Shown: positions 1-7,750 of the stretch, piece after piece
How the letters are laid out: each line of letters begins with the position of its first letter
Position numbering within the stretch: position 1 is the first letter of the stretch
NCBI GenBank assembly: GCA_947491475.1
Contig: CANLKN010000037.1
Location: 1 to 34,425, forward strand
Direction: 5' to 3'
Source of the DNA: Akkermansiaceae bacterium
Lineage (GTDB): Bacteria; Verrucomicrobiota; Verrucomicrobiia; Verrucomicrobiales; Akkermansiaceae
DNA length: 34,425 nt
Made by a program: the position numbers and the translations under genes
Notes under the pieces: model-generated
What the model was told of the DNA's origin: nothing
Seen by the model: only the letters and a program-made list of their open reading frames with translations
The model's database searches: none

Positions 1-2052
1 CTTCAGCAGCCCTTCCGCCTCTTTTTCCAGTTTCCAAAACTGCTTGAGCAGGTAATCGGCGGCGGGCGGCGGGGTGTAGCGGTAGAAGTATTTGTTAGGG
101 AGGATTTCGTAGCCGAGCTGCGGGCGGTCCTCCCAGCGGACGATGGTTCTTTCGATCTCCCGCTCCAGGAAGGCGGGGATGTATTTCTCCGGTTTGCCGT
201 TGGGATCGTAGGGGATGTATTCGTCGTCCTTGATGTAGTGGTGGTGGGTGTAGCTGACCTCGGTTTCCAACTTGTCGAGGGTGGCGGCGGTGAGCTTGCC
301 CATTTCCTTGCCGAAGCGTTTGGCGATCTCCTTCTTGTAGAGTTCCACGAAACTGTCGTCCGGACCGAGCGTAAGGTCGAAAGTGTGGACTTTACCACTC
401 TTCGGGCTGGTGACGCGGATGTGGAGGGTCATCTCGCTGTCGTAGAAGTCCTGCTTGGATTTCACGTTGGCGGCCTTGAACTGCACGGGGAAGGGCTCGG
501 TGATGATGGCGGGTTGGTCGTTTTCATCGGTCTGCCAGAAAACGACCTGCACCTTGTGGAAGGCGAAGTCCGCCTTCTTGAAAAAGCGCACGTCGGGATC
601 GGTGAAGCCTTTTTTCCAGCCATCGCGGTAGCGTTTCTCGATCCACTCGCGGTGACGCTCGACGATGCGGTTGCGCTTGCTGCCGAAGGATTTCGGCTCC
701 TTCTCGTATTGCTGGCGGGCGTCGATGATCATCACGCGGCCGTCGCGCTTGATGCGGTCCCGGTCATTGCGCAGGAGCCAGATGTAGGTGTAGATGCCGG
801 TGTTGTAGAACAACTCGTTGGGAAGCATGACGATGGCATCCAGCCAGTCGTTTTCCAGAATCCAGCGGCGAATCTCGCTCTCGCCCTCGCCGCAGTCGCC
901 ATTGCTGAGGGGGGAGCCGTTGAAGATGATGGCGATCTTGCTGCCGCCTTGCTCCACCGGCTTCATCTTGGCGATGAGCGTCTGGAGGAAGAGCAGCGAG
1001 CCATCGTCGATGGACGGCATGCCGGCACGGTAGCGGGTTTTCCTGAGTTTCTCGACCAGATCCTGATAGCCGTCCTTGCCGCCCCACTTCACGCCGAAGG
1101 GCGGATTGCTGAGCATGAAGTCGAAGCTGAAGAGGGATTCCGGGAACTGGTCGCCGGGTTCCTTGCTCTGGGGATCGTGCGGGATGAGGGAGTTTCCCCA
1201 GCAGACGGTGGCCTGCGTCTCGCCGCGGATCAGCGCCTCGGACTGGGCGATGGCGTAGGTTTCCGCCATCAGCTCGGTGCCGTGGAGGGTGAGGAACTTG
1301 TGGACGCGCTCGCGTTCCTCGTCGGTGGTGGCCTTGTCGAGCAGGTGTTCCTTGGCCACGTAGAGCATGCCGTAGGTGCCGCAGGCGGGATCGTAGAGGG
1401 ACGTGTGCCGCGTGGGGATGGGGATGTCCAGCAGCTCAACCATCAGGCGGATGATTTCACGCGGGGTGAAGTGATCCCCGGCCGCCTCGGCGTGGGCTTC
1501 TGAGAAACGCCGGAGCAGTTCCTCGTAGATGTAACCCATTTCCAAACTGGATAGCTTGTCCGGGCCGATGGTGAGCTGGGAATACTGGTTGAGGATCGGC
1601 GCGAGGCGGGCGTTCTTCACCATCTTGCTGATGACGGCGCGGTAATCGAAGGCGTCGAGCACCTCCTGCACCTTGGGCGAGAAGCCGTTGAGGTAGGCGC
1701 GGAAATTCTTTTCCAGCAGGGTGTGATCCTCCTCGTAGATTTTGCGCAGCGTCCAGTTGGTGGACTTGGAGAAGCCGGGGGACTGCTTCGGGTTGAGTTC
1801 CAGGCCTTTTACGAGCTTTTCCAGTTCGTCGTCGGAGATGGACTTTCGTTTCGAGCGGATCTCGGCGGCTTTTTCCTCGCGCCACTGGATGAGCACGCAT
1901 TCCAGCCGACGGATGGTGATGATCGGCAGGACGACAACCTGGTATTCGTGGGCCTTGAACTTCCCACGCAGCCGCTCGGCGGATTTCCAGATCTCGTCGG
2001 CGAGGTTGTTGAGACGGGCTTTGTCGAGGTGGGAGGCGTGGTCTTTAGGCAT
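1..2052 (-). CDS. hsdM: Type I restriction-modification DNA methylase subunit (HsdM), 3' end off the window
   Basis: This is the N6-adenine methylase (M) subunit of a type I restriction-modification system. With HsdS it modifies the recognition site, and with HsdR it forms the restriction complex. 684 codons are open and no stop is reached before position 1. The N-terminal helical HsdM domain is clear (LADEIWKSAERLRGKFKAHEY near residue 15). It is followed by EAAGDHFTPREIIRLMVELL (about 195), SAM motif I DPACGTYG (221-228) and catalytic motif NPPF (316-319). Motif I is odd: most relatives have GTGG where this has GTYG. E. coli HsdM is about 530 residues, so this is a long-type M subunit. ATG 2052 fits the family start. 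An in-frame ATG at 2082 would add ten residues; neither has a strong ribosome site. hsdS and hsdR would lie beyond the left edge. Confidence 0.93.
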   Translation of the reverse strand, partial: MPKDHASHLDKARLNNLADEIWKSAERLRGKFKAHEYQVVVLPIITIRRLECVLIQWREEKAAEIRSKRKSISDDELEKLVKGLELNPKQSPGFSKSTNWTLRKIYEEDHTLLEKNFRAYLNGFSPKVQEVLDAFDYRAVISKMVKNARLAPILNQYSQLTIGPDKLSSLEMGYIYEELLRRFSEAHAEAAGDHFTPREIIRLMVELLDIPIPTRHTSLYDPACGTYGMLYVAKEHLLDKATTDEERERVHKFLTLHGTELMAETYAIAQSEALIRGETQATVCWGNSLIPHDPQSKEPGDQFPESLFSFDFMLSNPPFGVKWGGKDGYQDLVEKLRKTRYRAGMPSIDDGSLLFLQTLIAKMKPVEQGGSKIAIIFNGSPLSNGDCGEGESEIRRWILENDWLDAIVMLPNELFYNTGIYTYIWLLRNDRDRIKRDGRVMIIDARQQYEKEPKSFGSKRNRIVERHREWIEKRYRDGWKKGFTDPDVRFFKKADFAFHKVQVVFWQTDENDQPAIITEPFPVQFKAANVKSKQDFYDSEMTLHIRVTSPKSGKVHTFDLTLGPDDSFVELYKKEIAKRFGKEMGKLTAATLDKLETEVSYTHHHYIKDDEYIPYDPNGKPEKYIPAFLEREIERTIVRWEDRPQLGYEILPNKYFYRYTPPPAADYLLKQFWKLEKEAEGLLK

Positions 2053-2103
2053 TCCGGGTGATGGCGTTTTTGCTGGCGACATCACGCCACAGGATGCGCC
2101 GGG

Positions 2104-2127
2104 ACGGAAGCCAATTTGTGGCATGGG
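2104..2127 (+). repeat. Direct repeat, copy 1 (partner at 2764-2787)
   Basis: These 24 bases match 2764-2787 at 20 positions, including an exact 12-base core (CGGAAGCCAATT) and an exact CATGGG. The copies are in the same orientation, 660 bases apart, and flank the small gene at 2413-2703. Weak similarity continues to the left. The rest of 2083-2412 holds no gene I can support. Confidence 0.55.
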
Positions 2128-2342
2128 TCCGTGAATAGTTAGGGCGTCTGGCTGCGGGAAGAGGTAGGGCCGCACGCAGTAGGCCCGAGGGGAAGACTTT
2201 CCCTGTCAGAGGCAGAATATGCGGATTGTAACGGAATTTGTGACTGGTTGGAGTGAGGATTGTGCTCGGCAGATGGCTGAGATTGGTCAAGATGTTGTGT
2301 AGTTTAAAAGCCACGACAGACTGGAGAACACCCATAACCACT

Positions 2343-2362
2343 GCTCAAGTATCCACTTGAGC
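2343..2362. repeat. Short perfect inverted repeat upstream of a small secreted protein gene
   Basis: GCTCAAGT and ACTTGAGC form a perfect 8-bp stem with a 4-base loop, about 50 bases before the ATG at 2413. No T-run follows, so it is more like an operator or a leader hairpin than an intrinsic terminator. Function unknown. Confidence 0.5.
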
Positions 2363-2412
2363 TTGGCCGGGGTGAAATAATTGCATTGTTCGACCAAAAA
2401 ATACCAACCCAA

Positions 2413-2703
2413 ATGAAAACGACCATACTAGCCGCCTGTGCAACCCTACTCGCACTCACTACACCAAGCCAAGCCGACTGCGTCATCAACGCAAAAAGCA
2501 AAACAACTTTCACTCGAATCGACAGCCATACCTTGCTACTGCAGGGCGGGACGGGGCCGGACATCATCATCAAAACGTTTGCGTTCATCATGCAATCATC
2601 CTCCATCACAGTCCTCAAAGACGACTTCTGCAGTTTCGAAAGTGAAGTCCTCCTCGTCGATGGGGATGTCGTGGACGTGAATCAAGTCACCAAAGTCGAC
2701 TAA
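2413..2703 (+). CDS. Small exported protein of unknown function
   Basis: A 96-residue protein starting MKTTILAACATLLALTTPSQA, a typical Sec signal peptide with cleavage near residue 20. The mature part has two cysteines (DCVIN near the start, DDFCSF later) and a pattern of short beta-strand-like segments (RIDSHTLLLQGG; SEVLLVDGDVVDV). This faintly resembles the small DUF6491-type exported proteins, but I would not assign it. An in-frame codon 27 bases upstream (2386) could extend it, but the signal peptide favours ATG 2413. No clear ribosome site. Base composition is more AT-rich than hsdM next door, and the gene sits between two copies of a 24-base direct repeat. Confidence 0.65.
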   Translation: MKTTILAACATLLALTTPSQADCVINAKSKTTFTRIDSHTLLLQGGTGPDIIIKTFAFIMQSSSITVLKDDFCSFESEVLLVDGDVVDVNQVTKVD

Positions 2704-2763
2704 CCCCGCCGCCGGAGAGCTTTCCAAGAGCGGCGTCGGCCTATCATGGGCAAAATACGCGGA

Positions 2764-2787
2764 GCGGAAGCCAATTCATGCCATGGG
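2764..2787 (+). repeat. Direct repeat, copy 2
   Basis: Second copy of the 24-base repeat at 2104-2127, 20 of 24 positions identical, same orientation. It lies between the small exported protein gene and the zinc-ribbon membrane protein gene. Confidence 0.55.
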
Positions 2788-2858
2788 ATGGCGAGTGGAT
2801 ATTAAACCATAACACGCAACGCCTTAGTTGCCCCTGCCAAACAAAAATCAAGCAGATC

Positions 2859-3050
2859 ATGGAACTAAACCAAAAATGTTGTCCGGTGTGTTCACATACC
2901 ATCACGCCCGTGAAAAAGCCAAAAGGAAGCAGGTGGATACTCTATCCGCTTTTGCTCCTGTGGATCATACCGGGCATTATTTATCTGATGGTTTACAGCG
3001 GTTACAAATGGGTTTGCCCGAACTGTGGCGCTAAAATCGCCGACGCGTGA
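2859..3050 (+). CDS. Small zinc-ribbon membrane protein (LITAF-like layout)
   Basis: A 63-residue protein with one CPVC knuckle near the N-terminus, one strongly hydrophobic segment (YPLLLLWIIPGIIYLMVYSG) and a second knuckle CPNCG near the C-terminus. Two half zinc sites separated by a hydrophobic hairpin is the layout of LITAF-like domains, in which the hydrophobic part dips into the membrane and the cysteines join in one zinc site. The function of bacterial members is not known. The reading frame is open upstream to an ATG at 2778, but ATG 2859 places the knuckle at the N-terminus as expected. It converges on the J-domain gene at 3077. Confidence 0.6.
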   Translation: MELNQKCCPVCSHTITPVKKPKGSRWILYPLLLLWIIPGIIYLMVYSGYKWVCPNCGAKIADA

Positions 3051-3076
3051 AGGTCATCCAAATGAATCATTCAGAG

Positions 3077-3574
3077 TCACAGGACGTGAATCAGGATGAA
3101 GCCGATGAGCGCAAAAATGACCATCATCAAGAATGCCCTAGCAGCTGCACCAAAGGCGGCCTTTGAAGCGCCCTTGAATTCTGACGCGAATTGACGCAAC
3201 TCCTCTGCCGCTTCCTTTCTTGCGGTGCGAATCCAACGTTCGAGCACCGGGTCACTGAATTCCGGTGTGGATTGAGGCGGCTCGGTTCCCTGAGGAGGGC
3301 TAGTTGGCGGGGTTGTCTGGCCACCGTTACGACTGGGAGTGCACCGGGAATGCTTCGTGAATTCAGCATCGTAGCGCGTCTTGGCCACAGGATCATTCAG
3401 GATCTTGTAGGCGACGATGAGGCGCTGCGTGTGCGCCGTGGCATCAGGGGATGGATTCACGTCGGGGTGCCATTCTCGCATTCTGGCGCGAAAAGCCCGC
3501 CGGATTTCCTCGGGTGACGCTGATGGTTTGATTTCCAGCAGATCGTAGAAGTCTTCAAACGCTTCTGTCGTCAT
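3077..3574 (-). CDS. Membrane-anchored J-domain (DnaJ-like) protein
   Basis: A 165-residue protein. Residues 8-65 form a J domain with the HPD tripeptide at 36-38 that stimulates DnaK ATPase. A Pro/Thr/Gln-rich linker follows (about 75-105), then a charged helix (about 108-140) and a C-terminal hydrophobic segment (FLMMVIFALIGFILIHVL) that should anchor it in the membrane. It lacks the Gly/Phe region, zinc finger and substrate domains of full DnaJ, so it probably recruits DnaK to a membrane partner rather than acting as a general chaperone. Its start overlaps the end of the upstream small membrane protein gene by 20 bases, which suggests translational coupling. Confidence 0.85.
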   Translation of the reverse strand: MTTEAFEDFYDLLEIKPSASPEEIRRAFRARMREWHPDVNPSPDATAHTQRLIVAYKILNDPVAKTRYDAEFTKHSRCTPSRNGGQTTPPTSPPQGTEPPQSTPEFSDPVLERWIRTARKEAAEELRQFASEFKGASKAAFGAAARAFLMMVIFALIGFILIHVL

Positions 3575-3794
3575 CGCCTTTGTCGAGGGGCTTCACTTGG
3601 ATTTCTGTCGAGGAGCTGCGTTTCGCAGGCTTCCAACGGAGGAGAGTCAGGATGGCGACACCCGCGATTGCTCCAGCCCATGGACTTGATGACTGTCCCG
3701 GAGATTTCATCAGGCTGCCTAAAATGGCGGCAATGAAAAAGATTATGACGGCAAGCACAATCTTGATTAGCCAGAGTCGGATGTTGTCTTTCAT
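3555..3794 (-). CDS. Small two-TM membrane protein
   Basis: A 79-residue protein with two hydrophobic helices (about residues 7-28 and 38-52) and a charged cytoplasmic-looking tail rich in Lys, Ser and Asp. I do not recognise a family. It overlaps the J-domain gene by 20 bases, so the two are probably translated together, and it is a candidate membrane partner of that protein. That partnership is inference from position only. Confidence 0.7.
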   Translation of the reverse strand: MKDNIRLWLIKIVLAVIIFFIAAILGSLMKSPGQSSSPWAGAIAGVAILTLLRWKPAKRSSSTEIQVKPLDKGDDDRSV

Positions 3795-3861
3795 GTTTTT
3801 TTTGTGTTCACTAGTCTGCGTCTGCAGAGATACATTTGAGCTGATATAAATTTATTGTCGC

Positions 3862-4062
3862 TTAAGCGGACTGGAGCATTTTGATGCATTCAAATAGAAT
3901 TGCGACAAGGCATATTCCAATTATAGCGAAAACAAAGCCTAGGACTTTGCCGGCGGTTCCGCCAACCTTGCGGGAATCCGAGAGCGGGAATCGTCCCTTA
4001 AATCCGAGATAGCACCAGTAAAAGGAGCCATATGCCAGAAGTGCTAGAAGCAAGAGTTTCAT
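3862..4062 (-). CDS. Small two-TM membrane protein
   Basis: A 66-residue protein with hydrophobic segments at about residues 2-18 and 40-58 joined by a basic loop (GFKGRFPLSDSRKVGG). No known family is evident. It lies 67 bases upstream of the 79-residue membrane protein gene and 30 bases downstream of the lipoprotein gene, all leftward, so one transcript is likely. Confidence 0.6.
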   Translation of the reverse strand: MKLLLLALLAYGSFYWCYLGFKGRFPLSDSRKVGGTAGKVLGFVFAIIGICLVAILFECIKMLQSA

Positions 4063-4092
4063 GAGTTTCTAAACGCTATTGTGGAGATCCAT

Positions 4093-4731
4093 TCATTTCT
4101 CGGCAGGCCAAAGTGCGGCATCATCCATCTCAAGCGAGCTCCATACTCGCAGGAGAATCGGAGCAAGCTTCTCCTTGTGGGCCAACTCGTAGCTGAGCGT
4201 CAGGGAAACCGCGCGATTGGAAAAGGGCACGTAATACTGCTCCACCCTGACCGGCCCCTTGGTGCCTGAACGCGTGTAGCTGATCCGGTAGGCCCAGTAA
4301 TCCGTATCGGCACGCGTCCTTGTGACGGCGACGCTATCCTTGTCGACTTTGAACACCGGCATGTTTGAAAACTCCTCGCGTGACTCTTTCGTGAGTTCCT
4401 GAAGTTCGTCATCGGACAAATCACGAAGTTCCTTTTGGGACAGCTTGGCATTTGAAATGATGCTCAGCCGCACTCTGGCGTAACCATCAGGCGAACCAGC
4501 AGCCGTGCCTGTGTTGAGGAGGCGGATTTTCCCGTCCGCCTCGATCTTGAATATCATTTCGGCGAATTTGACCTTGGCATCCCGAACAGCCTCTGAGTCC
4601 CAGACCCATTCCTTTGGGGTCGATATGGAGACGTTGTAAGCTGAGGTGAACTTGCGAGTCTCCACCTGCTGCCCTGCGGAGAAGCAGGCGGTCAGCAAGA
4701 ACAAAACCGTTGAGAGAAATGCTTGAATCAT
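4093..4731 (-). CDS. Probable lipoprotein of unknown function
   Basis: A 212-residue protein with a signal peptide ending in LLTAC, a good lipobox with the acylated Cys at residue 16. The mature part is a mixed alpha/beta domain with repeated amphipathic strands (YNVSISTPKEWVWDSE; GYARVRLSIISNAKL; DTDYWAYRISYTRSG). The strand pattern resembles exported proteins with a PsbP/DcrB-like fold, but I cannot confirm this. Its ATG overlaps the stop of the upstream Sel1 gene by 4 bases (ATGA), so the two are coupled. Confidence 0.75.
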   Translation of the reverse strand: MIQAFLSTVLFLLTACFSAGQQVETRKFTSAYNVSISTPKEWVWDSEAVRDAKVKFAEMIFKIEADGKIRLLNTGTAAGSPDGYARVRLSIISNAKLSQKELRDLSDDELQELTKESREEFSNMPVFKVDKDSVAVTRTRADTDYWAYRISYTRSGTKGPVRVEQYYVPFSNRAVSLTLSYELAHKEKLAPILLRVWSSLEMDDAALWPAEK

Positions 4732-5489
4732 GGCTCAGGCTTCCATTCAGAACTCCTGGATTGTGCGCCCGAGATTTCAGAAGGGGACATTCTAGAAGAA
4801 ATTTTCTTTAAATACAATTTTGCCTCATGATGTCCAGAAGCTGAAGCTAAGTTGTACCACATGTATGCATGAATTCTGTATTCCACATGCTCTTTAAGCT
4901 GCCAAGCGGGCTCCTCACCATATCGTGAACGGTGAATTTGGCTTTCTAGGCTTTCATAATTTTCCTGCTCAGCAATAGACAGTTCGTCATAATAATTCCC
5001 TAGTTTAAATTGTGCATCTGCATCGCGCTGATTAGCAGCTTTTAAGAGCCATTTAACCGCTATGTTATTGTCGCGTGCAACGCCATTGCCTTCAAGATAG
5101 CATATTCCTAATCTATATTCGGCAGCAGTGTAACCCTGCTCCGCGGATTTCTGGAACCATTTAAACGCCGCCGTCGGATCCTTCTCCACTCCCATGCCGT
5201 ATGTGTAGCAGATTCCCAAGTAGTGCTGGGCTTGGGCGTGTCCTTGGTCAGCCGCCTTGGAAGCCCATTGGAATGATTCCTTGTAGTCTATTTTGACGCC
5301 CTTGCCGTAGCGGTAAATATCCGCGAGTTGAGCCTGAGAGTCAGCGTCGCCTTGCTTGGCTTCCTGTTGGATCTGGGCGACCTTCTCGGCTGACGGGTTG
5401 TCTTCAGCAATAACCTGTGGCCAGCATAGGCAGAGCAGGATGATGATTTTTGACGCCGTGTGGATAGAGGAGCTTCTACGTGTATTCAT
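4728..5489 (-). CDS. Secreted Sel1-repeat (TPR-like) protein
   Basis: A 253-residue protein with an N-terminal signal segment (about residues 14-29) followed by at least three Sel1 repeats of about 36 residues: QAQLADIYRYGKGVKIDYKE, AQHYLGICYTYGMGVEKDPT and AEYRLGICYLEGNGVARDNN. A fourth, degenerate repeat carries an insertion (YDELSIAEQENYESLES). Sel1 repeats build an alpha-helical scaffold for protein-protein contacts; many are periplasmic. The end MSPSEISGAQSRSSEWKP matches the end of the next Sel1 protein, so the two are probably paralogues. This gene is visibly more AT-rich than its neighbours, which may indicate transfer. Confidence 0.88.
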   Translation of the reverse strand: MNTRRSSSIHTASKIIILLCLCWPQVIAEDNPSAEKVAQIQQEAKQGDADSQAQLADIYRYGKGVKIDYKESFQWASKAADQGHAQAQHYLGICYTYGMGVEKDPTAAFKWFQKSAEQGYTAAEYRLGICYLEGNGVARDNNIAVKWLLKAANQRDADAQFKLGNYYDELSIAEQENYESLESQIHRSRYGEEPAWQLKEHVEYRIHAYMWYNLASASGHHEAKLYLKKISSRMSPSEISGAQSRSSEWKPEP

Positions 5490-5534
5490 GATTGTCGATA
5501 GGGCTGTCTTGAGTTGCTGATTTTGAACGGGGAG

Positions 5535-6251
5535 TCATTTGGGGTTTGAATACCCGTTATGGGACATCCTGCTACCTTTCGGCTTCCAATTGCTGCTCAA
5601 GATTTTTGCTTCCGAAATCTGCTCTGAGGTCATCTTAGAGCCGACCGTTAGGAGCGCCTCACCAGCGTCCTTGAAGCCACCCTGATTTGAAAGGCTTAGC
5701 CACATGTATGCGCTTACAAGATCCTTAGGGACGTCATTGCCCACGAAATATTGGACACCGAGGACGTATTGCGCTATACCCGCGCCTTGCTCTGCGGCTT
5801 TGCGAAGCCACTTGGCTGCTGCAGCGGCATCCTTGGCGACACCACCTGTGCCATCGGCATAGCAGGCCGCGAGGTTGAATTGCGACATTGGATGACCCTG
5901 CTCAGCAGCCTTTTGGAGCCACTTCAGCGACTTGGTAGCGTCTTTTGTGACGCCCAGACCCTCACCGTAGCATCGCGACACGGCCGCTTGAGCGCCACCA
6001 TGTCCTTGCTCTGCGGCTTTACGAAACCATTTTGCTGCCACAGAGGCGTCTCTGGGCACACCGTCGCCGTTACCGTAGCAAATACCCAAGTTGAATTGAG
6101 CATCAGCAGCGCCGTTTTCAGCCGCTTTTCGAAGTTCTTCGAATTTAACACCGGACGGCGCGTCCACTGCAGAGACCTGAGACCCACATAGGAAGATCAA
6201 GACGGAAAGAAGCCGAAGGAAGCACTGGAAAACACTCTTTGCCAGAGTCAT
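5535..6251 (-). CDS. Secreted Sel1-repeat protein
   Basis: A 238-residue protein with a signal peptide (LLSVLIFLCGSQVSA, cleavage near residue 28) and four Sel1 repeats, for example AQFNLGICYGNGDGVPRDAS, AQAAVSRCYGEGLGVTKDAT and SQFNLAACYADGTGGVAKDA. The C-terminal motif MTSEQISEAKILSSNWKPKG parallels the end of the neighbouring Sel1 protein. It lies 45 bases upstream of that gene and is probably the first gene of the leftward group. A periplasmic scaffold role is family knowledge; the specific partner is unknown. Confidence 0.88.
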   Translation of the reverse strand: MTLAKSVFQCFLRLLSVLIFLCGSQVSAVDAPSGVKFEELRKAAENGAADAQFNLGICYGNGDGVPRDASVAAKWFRKAAEQGHGGAQAAVSRCYGEGLGVTKDATKSLKWLQKAAEQGHPMSQFNLAACYADGTGGVAKDAAAAAKWLRKAAEQGAGIAQYVLGVQYFVGNDVPKDLVSAYMWLSLSNQGGFKDAGEALLTVGSKMTSEQISEAKILSSNWKPKGSRMSHNGYSNPK

Positions 6252-6779
6252 GTGGGTGGACTAACACAATGACCGGACAACATGCAAGCTCGTTGATGAA
6301 AAAAGAGCTATCCTGATTTTCGTCCGTTGGCTTACACCATGGCTGTGGCGGGTAATCCAGTTCACAGGCGTGCTCGGTGAGCGAGCAGCCCCCCGCGACA
6401 TCGCCATTTCCATGCCGTCGTCAGATTGGAACTCCCACGCTCCACCGGGGAGAAGGTCTGGAGGTTTGTAGTGGTGACTGGTCCGACTGCAATAGGGACG
6501 CTAGGGATCTTTGGTGGGCGGAGGTCGGAAACGCGCTGCCATAGCGAGCTACAGGCGAGCGGAGGCATGGCGTTGACGTGTGGTGGGGCGCGGAGCTTGC
6601 TGGAGGGCGGGGGCGGCGGATTCGTATTCAGTCGAGCGGAGCGAGAGCCGGGGAGGCGGCCTTGCTGAATACGTATCGGCCGGGTGGCATGCGCGGCGGG
6701 GATGCGAGCGACAGCGAGCCTTGCTTGCGAACAAATCCGGGAACGTCCCTTATTGTTCCATGTAATCCGTGGCGCACCT
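6252..6779. other. Gene-free GC-rich stretch, possible dispersed repeat
   Basis: No reading frame here has the codon pattern or a domain of a real gene. The short frames on both strands are Arg/Pro/Ser-rich and end where GC-rich DNA tends to. The right half contains a clear inverted repeat (6620-6676) and near-repeated phrases such as GAGCGAGAGCC and GACAGCGAGCC. The left part includes the upstream region of the Sel1 gene. Confidence 0.5.
6620..6676. repeat. Inverted repeat around CGTATTCAG / CTGAATACG
   Basis: ATTCGTATTCAG (6620-6631) and CTGAATACGTAT (6665-6676) are complementary at 11 of 12 positions, separated by a 33-base GC-rich loop. The arms are more AT-rich than the surroundings. 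This could be a palindromic repeat unit or a large hairpin; it lacks the T-run of an intrinsic terminator. Confidence 0.6.
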
Positions 6780-7685
6780 TCAAACCAGTTTCAGCAGCTG
6801 CGCCAGTTGTTCCACCACTCCCGGAGAAACACCAATTCGCTCCAGACTCCGGGCGTTCGCGATTAAGACCAGCATGCGAGGCTTAAAGTCCTCGATTTTC
6901 TCGTGCTTGAATTCCTTCGGGTCGAAATCCACCGCGGCCATTTCCGGAAGCGCCGCGGCGGCGTGGCCGGCTTGAACTGCTCTTGCTAGATCGGTGAAGG
7001 AAGATACCCGTGCCAAGACTCGCGGCCGGAGTTTCTCCTTGGTGAGCCATTCTTGCCAGCGTGTGGTAAATTGCCCGCCCGGAAGTAGATCCGCCACGCT
7101 GGCCTTGCCGATGACATCCTGCACCGTGGCAGAGCTTTTCCAAAGAGCGTTCGCCGCGAACAGGGCGTAGCCGACCGATCCCAGACGCCAGCGCTTGGTT
7201 TCCGCCGGCAACGCATCTTCGCGGACGATGCCTAAATCGAGGCGGCCATCGGCCACGGCGCGGACCACGTCGAGAGTCCGGAGTTGCTCCAGTTCAACCA
7301 TGGCATTGCCGAGCGCCTTGCTGATTTCGCCCAAGCGCGGCACCAGAAGCCAGTCGATGACGCTTCCCTGTGAGCCAAAGCGCACACTCACACTGCGGCC
7401 GGCCATCGCTTCCCGGAAGTCATCGAGTTCGCGGAACTGGCGGCGGATCACCAAGGCAAGACGATGTCCTTCATCGGTAATCTCGATCTGGCGGCCCACT
7501 CGGCGCGTCAGTGCCACACCGAAGAAATTCTCCAGCTCTTTGATTTGCCGCGAAAACTGTGACTGCTTCGTCTGATCGCCGCGGGCGGCCTTCGTCAGAT
7601 TGCCCGCCTCCACTACCCGCAGAAATGTGCGCAGGCGATCCAGCGAGAGGCCGGAAACATCGAATATTCGGTCAAACTCTTTCAT
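6780..7685 (-). CDS. LysR-family transcriptional regulator
   Basis: A 301-residue LysR-type regulator. The winged helix-turn-helix occupies about residues 12-72 (LDRLRTFLRVVEAGNLTKAA; SQFSRQIKELENFFGVALTRR). The remainder is the two-lobed co-inducer domain (DWLLVPRLGEISKALGNAMVELE; DGRLDLGIVRED). The length is normal. It is divergent from the metallophosphoesterase gene with 65 bases between the starts, the usual geometry for a LysR protein that controls its neighbour and itself. That regulation is inferred from position; the inducer is unknown. Confidence 0.92.
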   Translation of the reverse strand: MKEFDRIFDVSGLSLDRLRTFLRVVEAGNLTKAARGDQTKQSQFSRQIKELENFFGVALTRRVGRQIEITDEGHRLALVIRRQFRELDDFREAMAGRSVSVRFGSQGSVIDWLLVPRLGEISKALGNAMVELEQLRTLDVVRAVADGRLDLGIVREDALPAETKRWRLGSVGYALFAANALWKSSATVQDVIGKASVADLLPGGQFTTRWQEWLTKEKLRPRVLARVSSFTDLARAVQAGHAAAALPEMAAVDFDPKEFKHEKIEDFKPRMLVLIANARSLERIGVSPGVVEQLAQLLKLV

Positions 7686-7750
7686 GACTCTGTGGTCAGG
7701 TTACCAAAGAATAACACTCTTACAAGAACCAATGTTTTCAGCCATATTCC

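Noticed and set aside
238-1503. 421-codon open frame on the + strand
   Set aside because: It is the antisense of hsdM, whose minus-strand reading has clear HsdM motifs. The + product is a Val/Ala/Leu-rich string without domains.
6362-6886. Several 60-100 codon frames on both strands
   Set aside because: They overlap each other, are Arg/Pro/Ser-rich, and lack starts with ribosome sites. GC-rich non-coding DNA often gives such frames.
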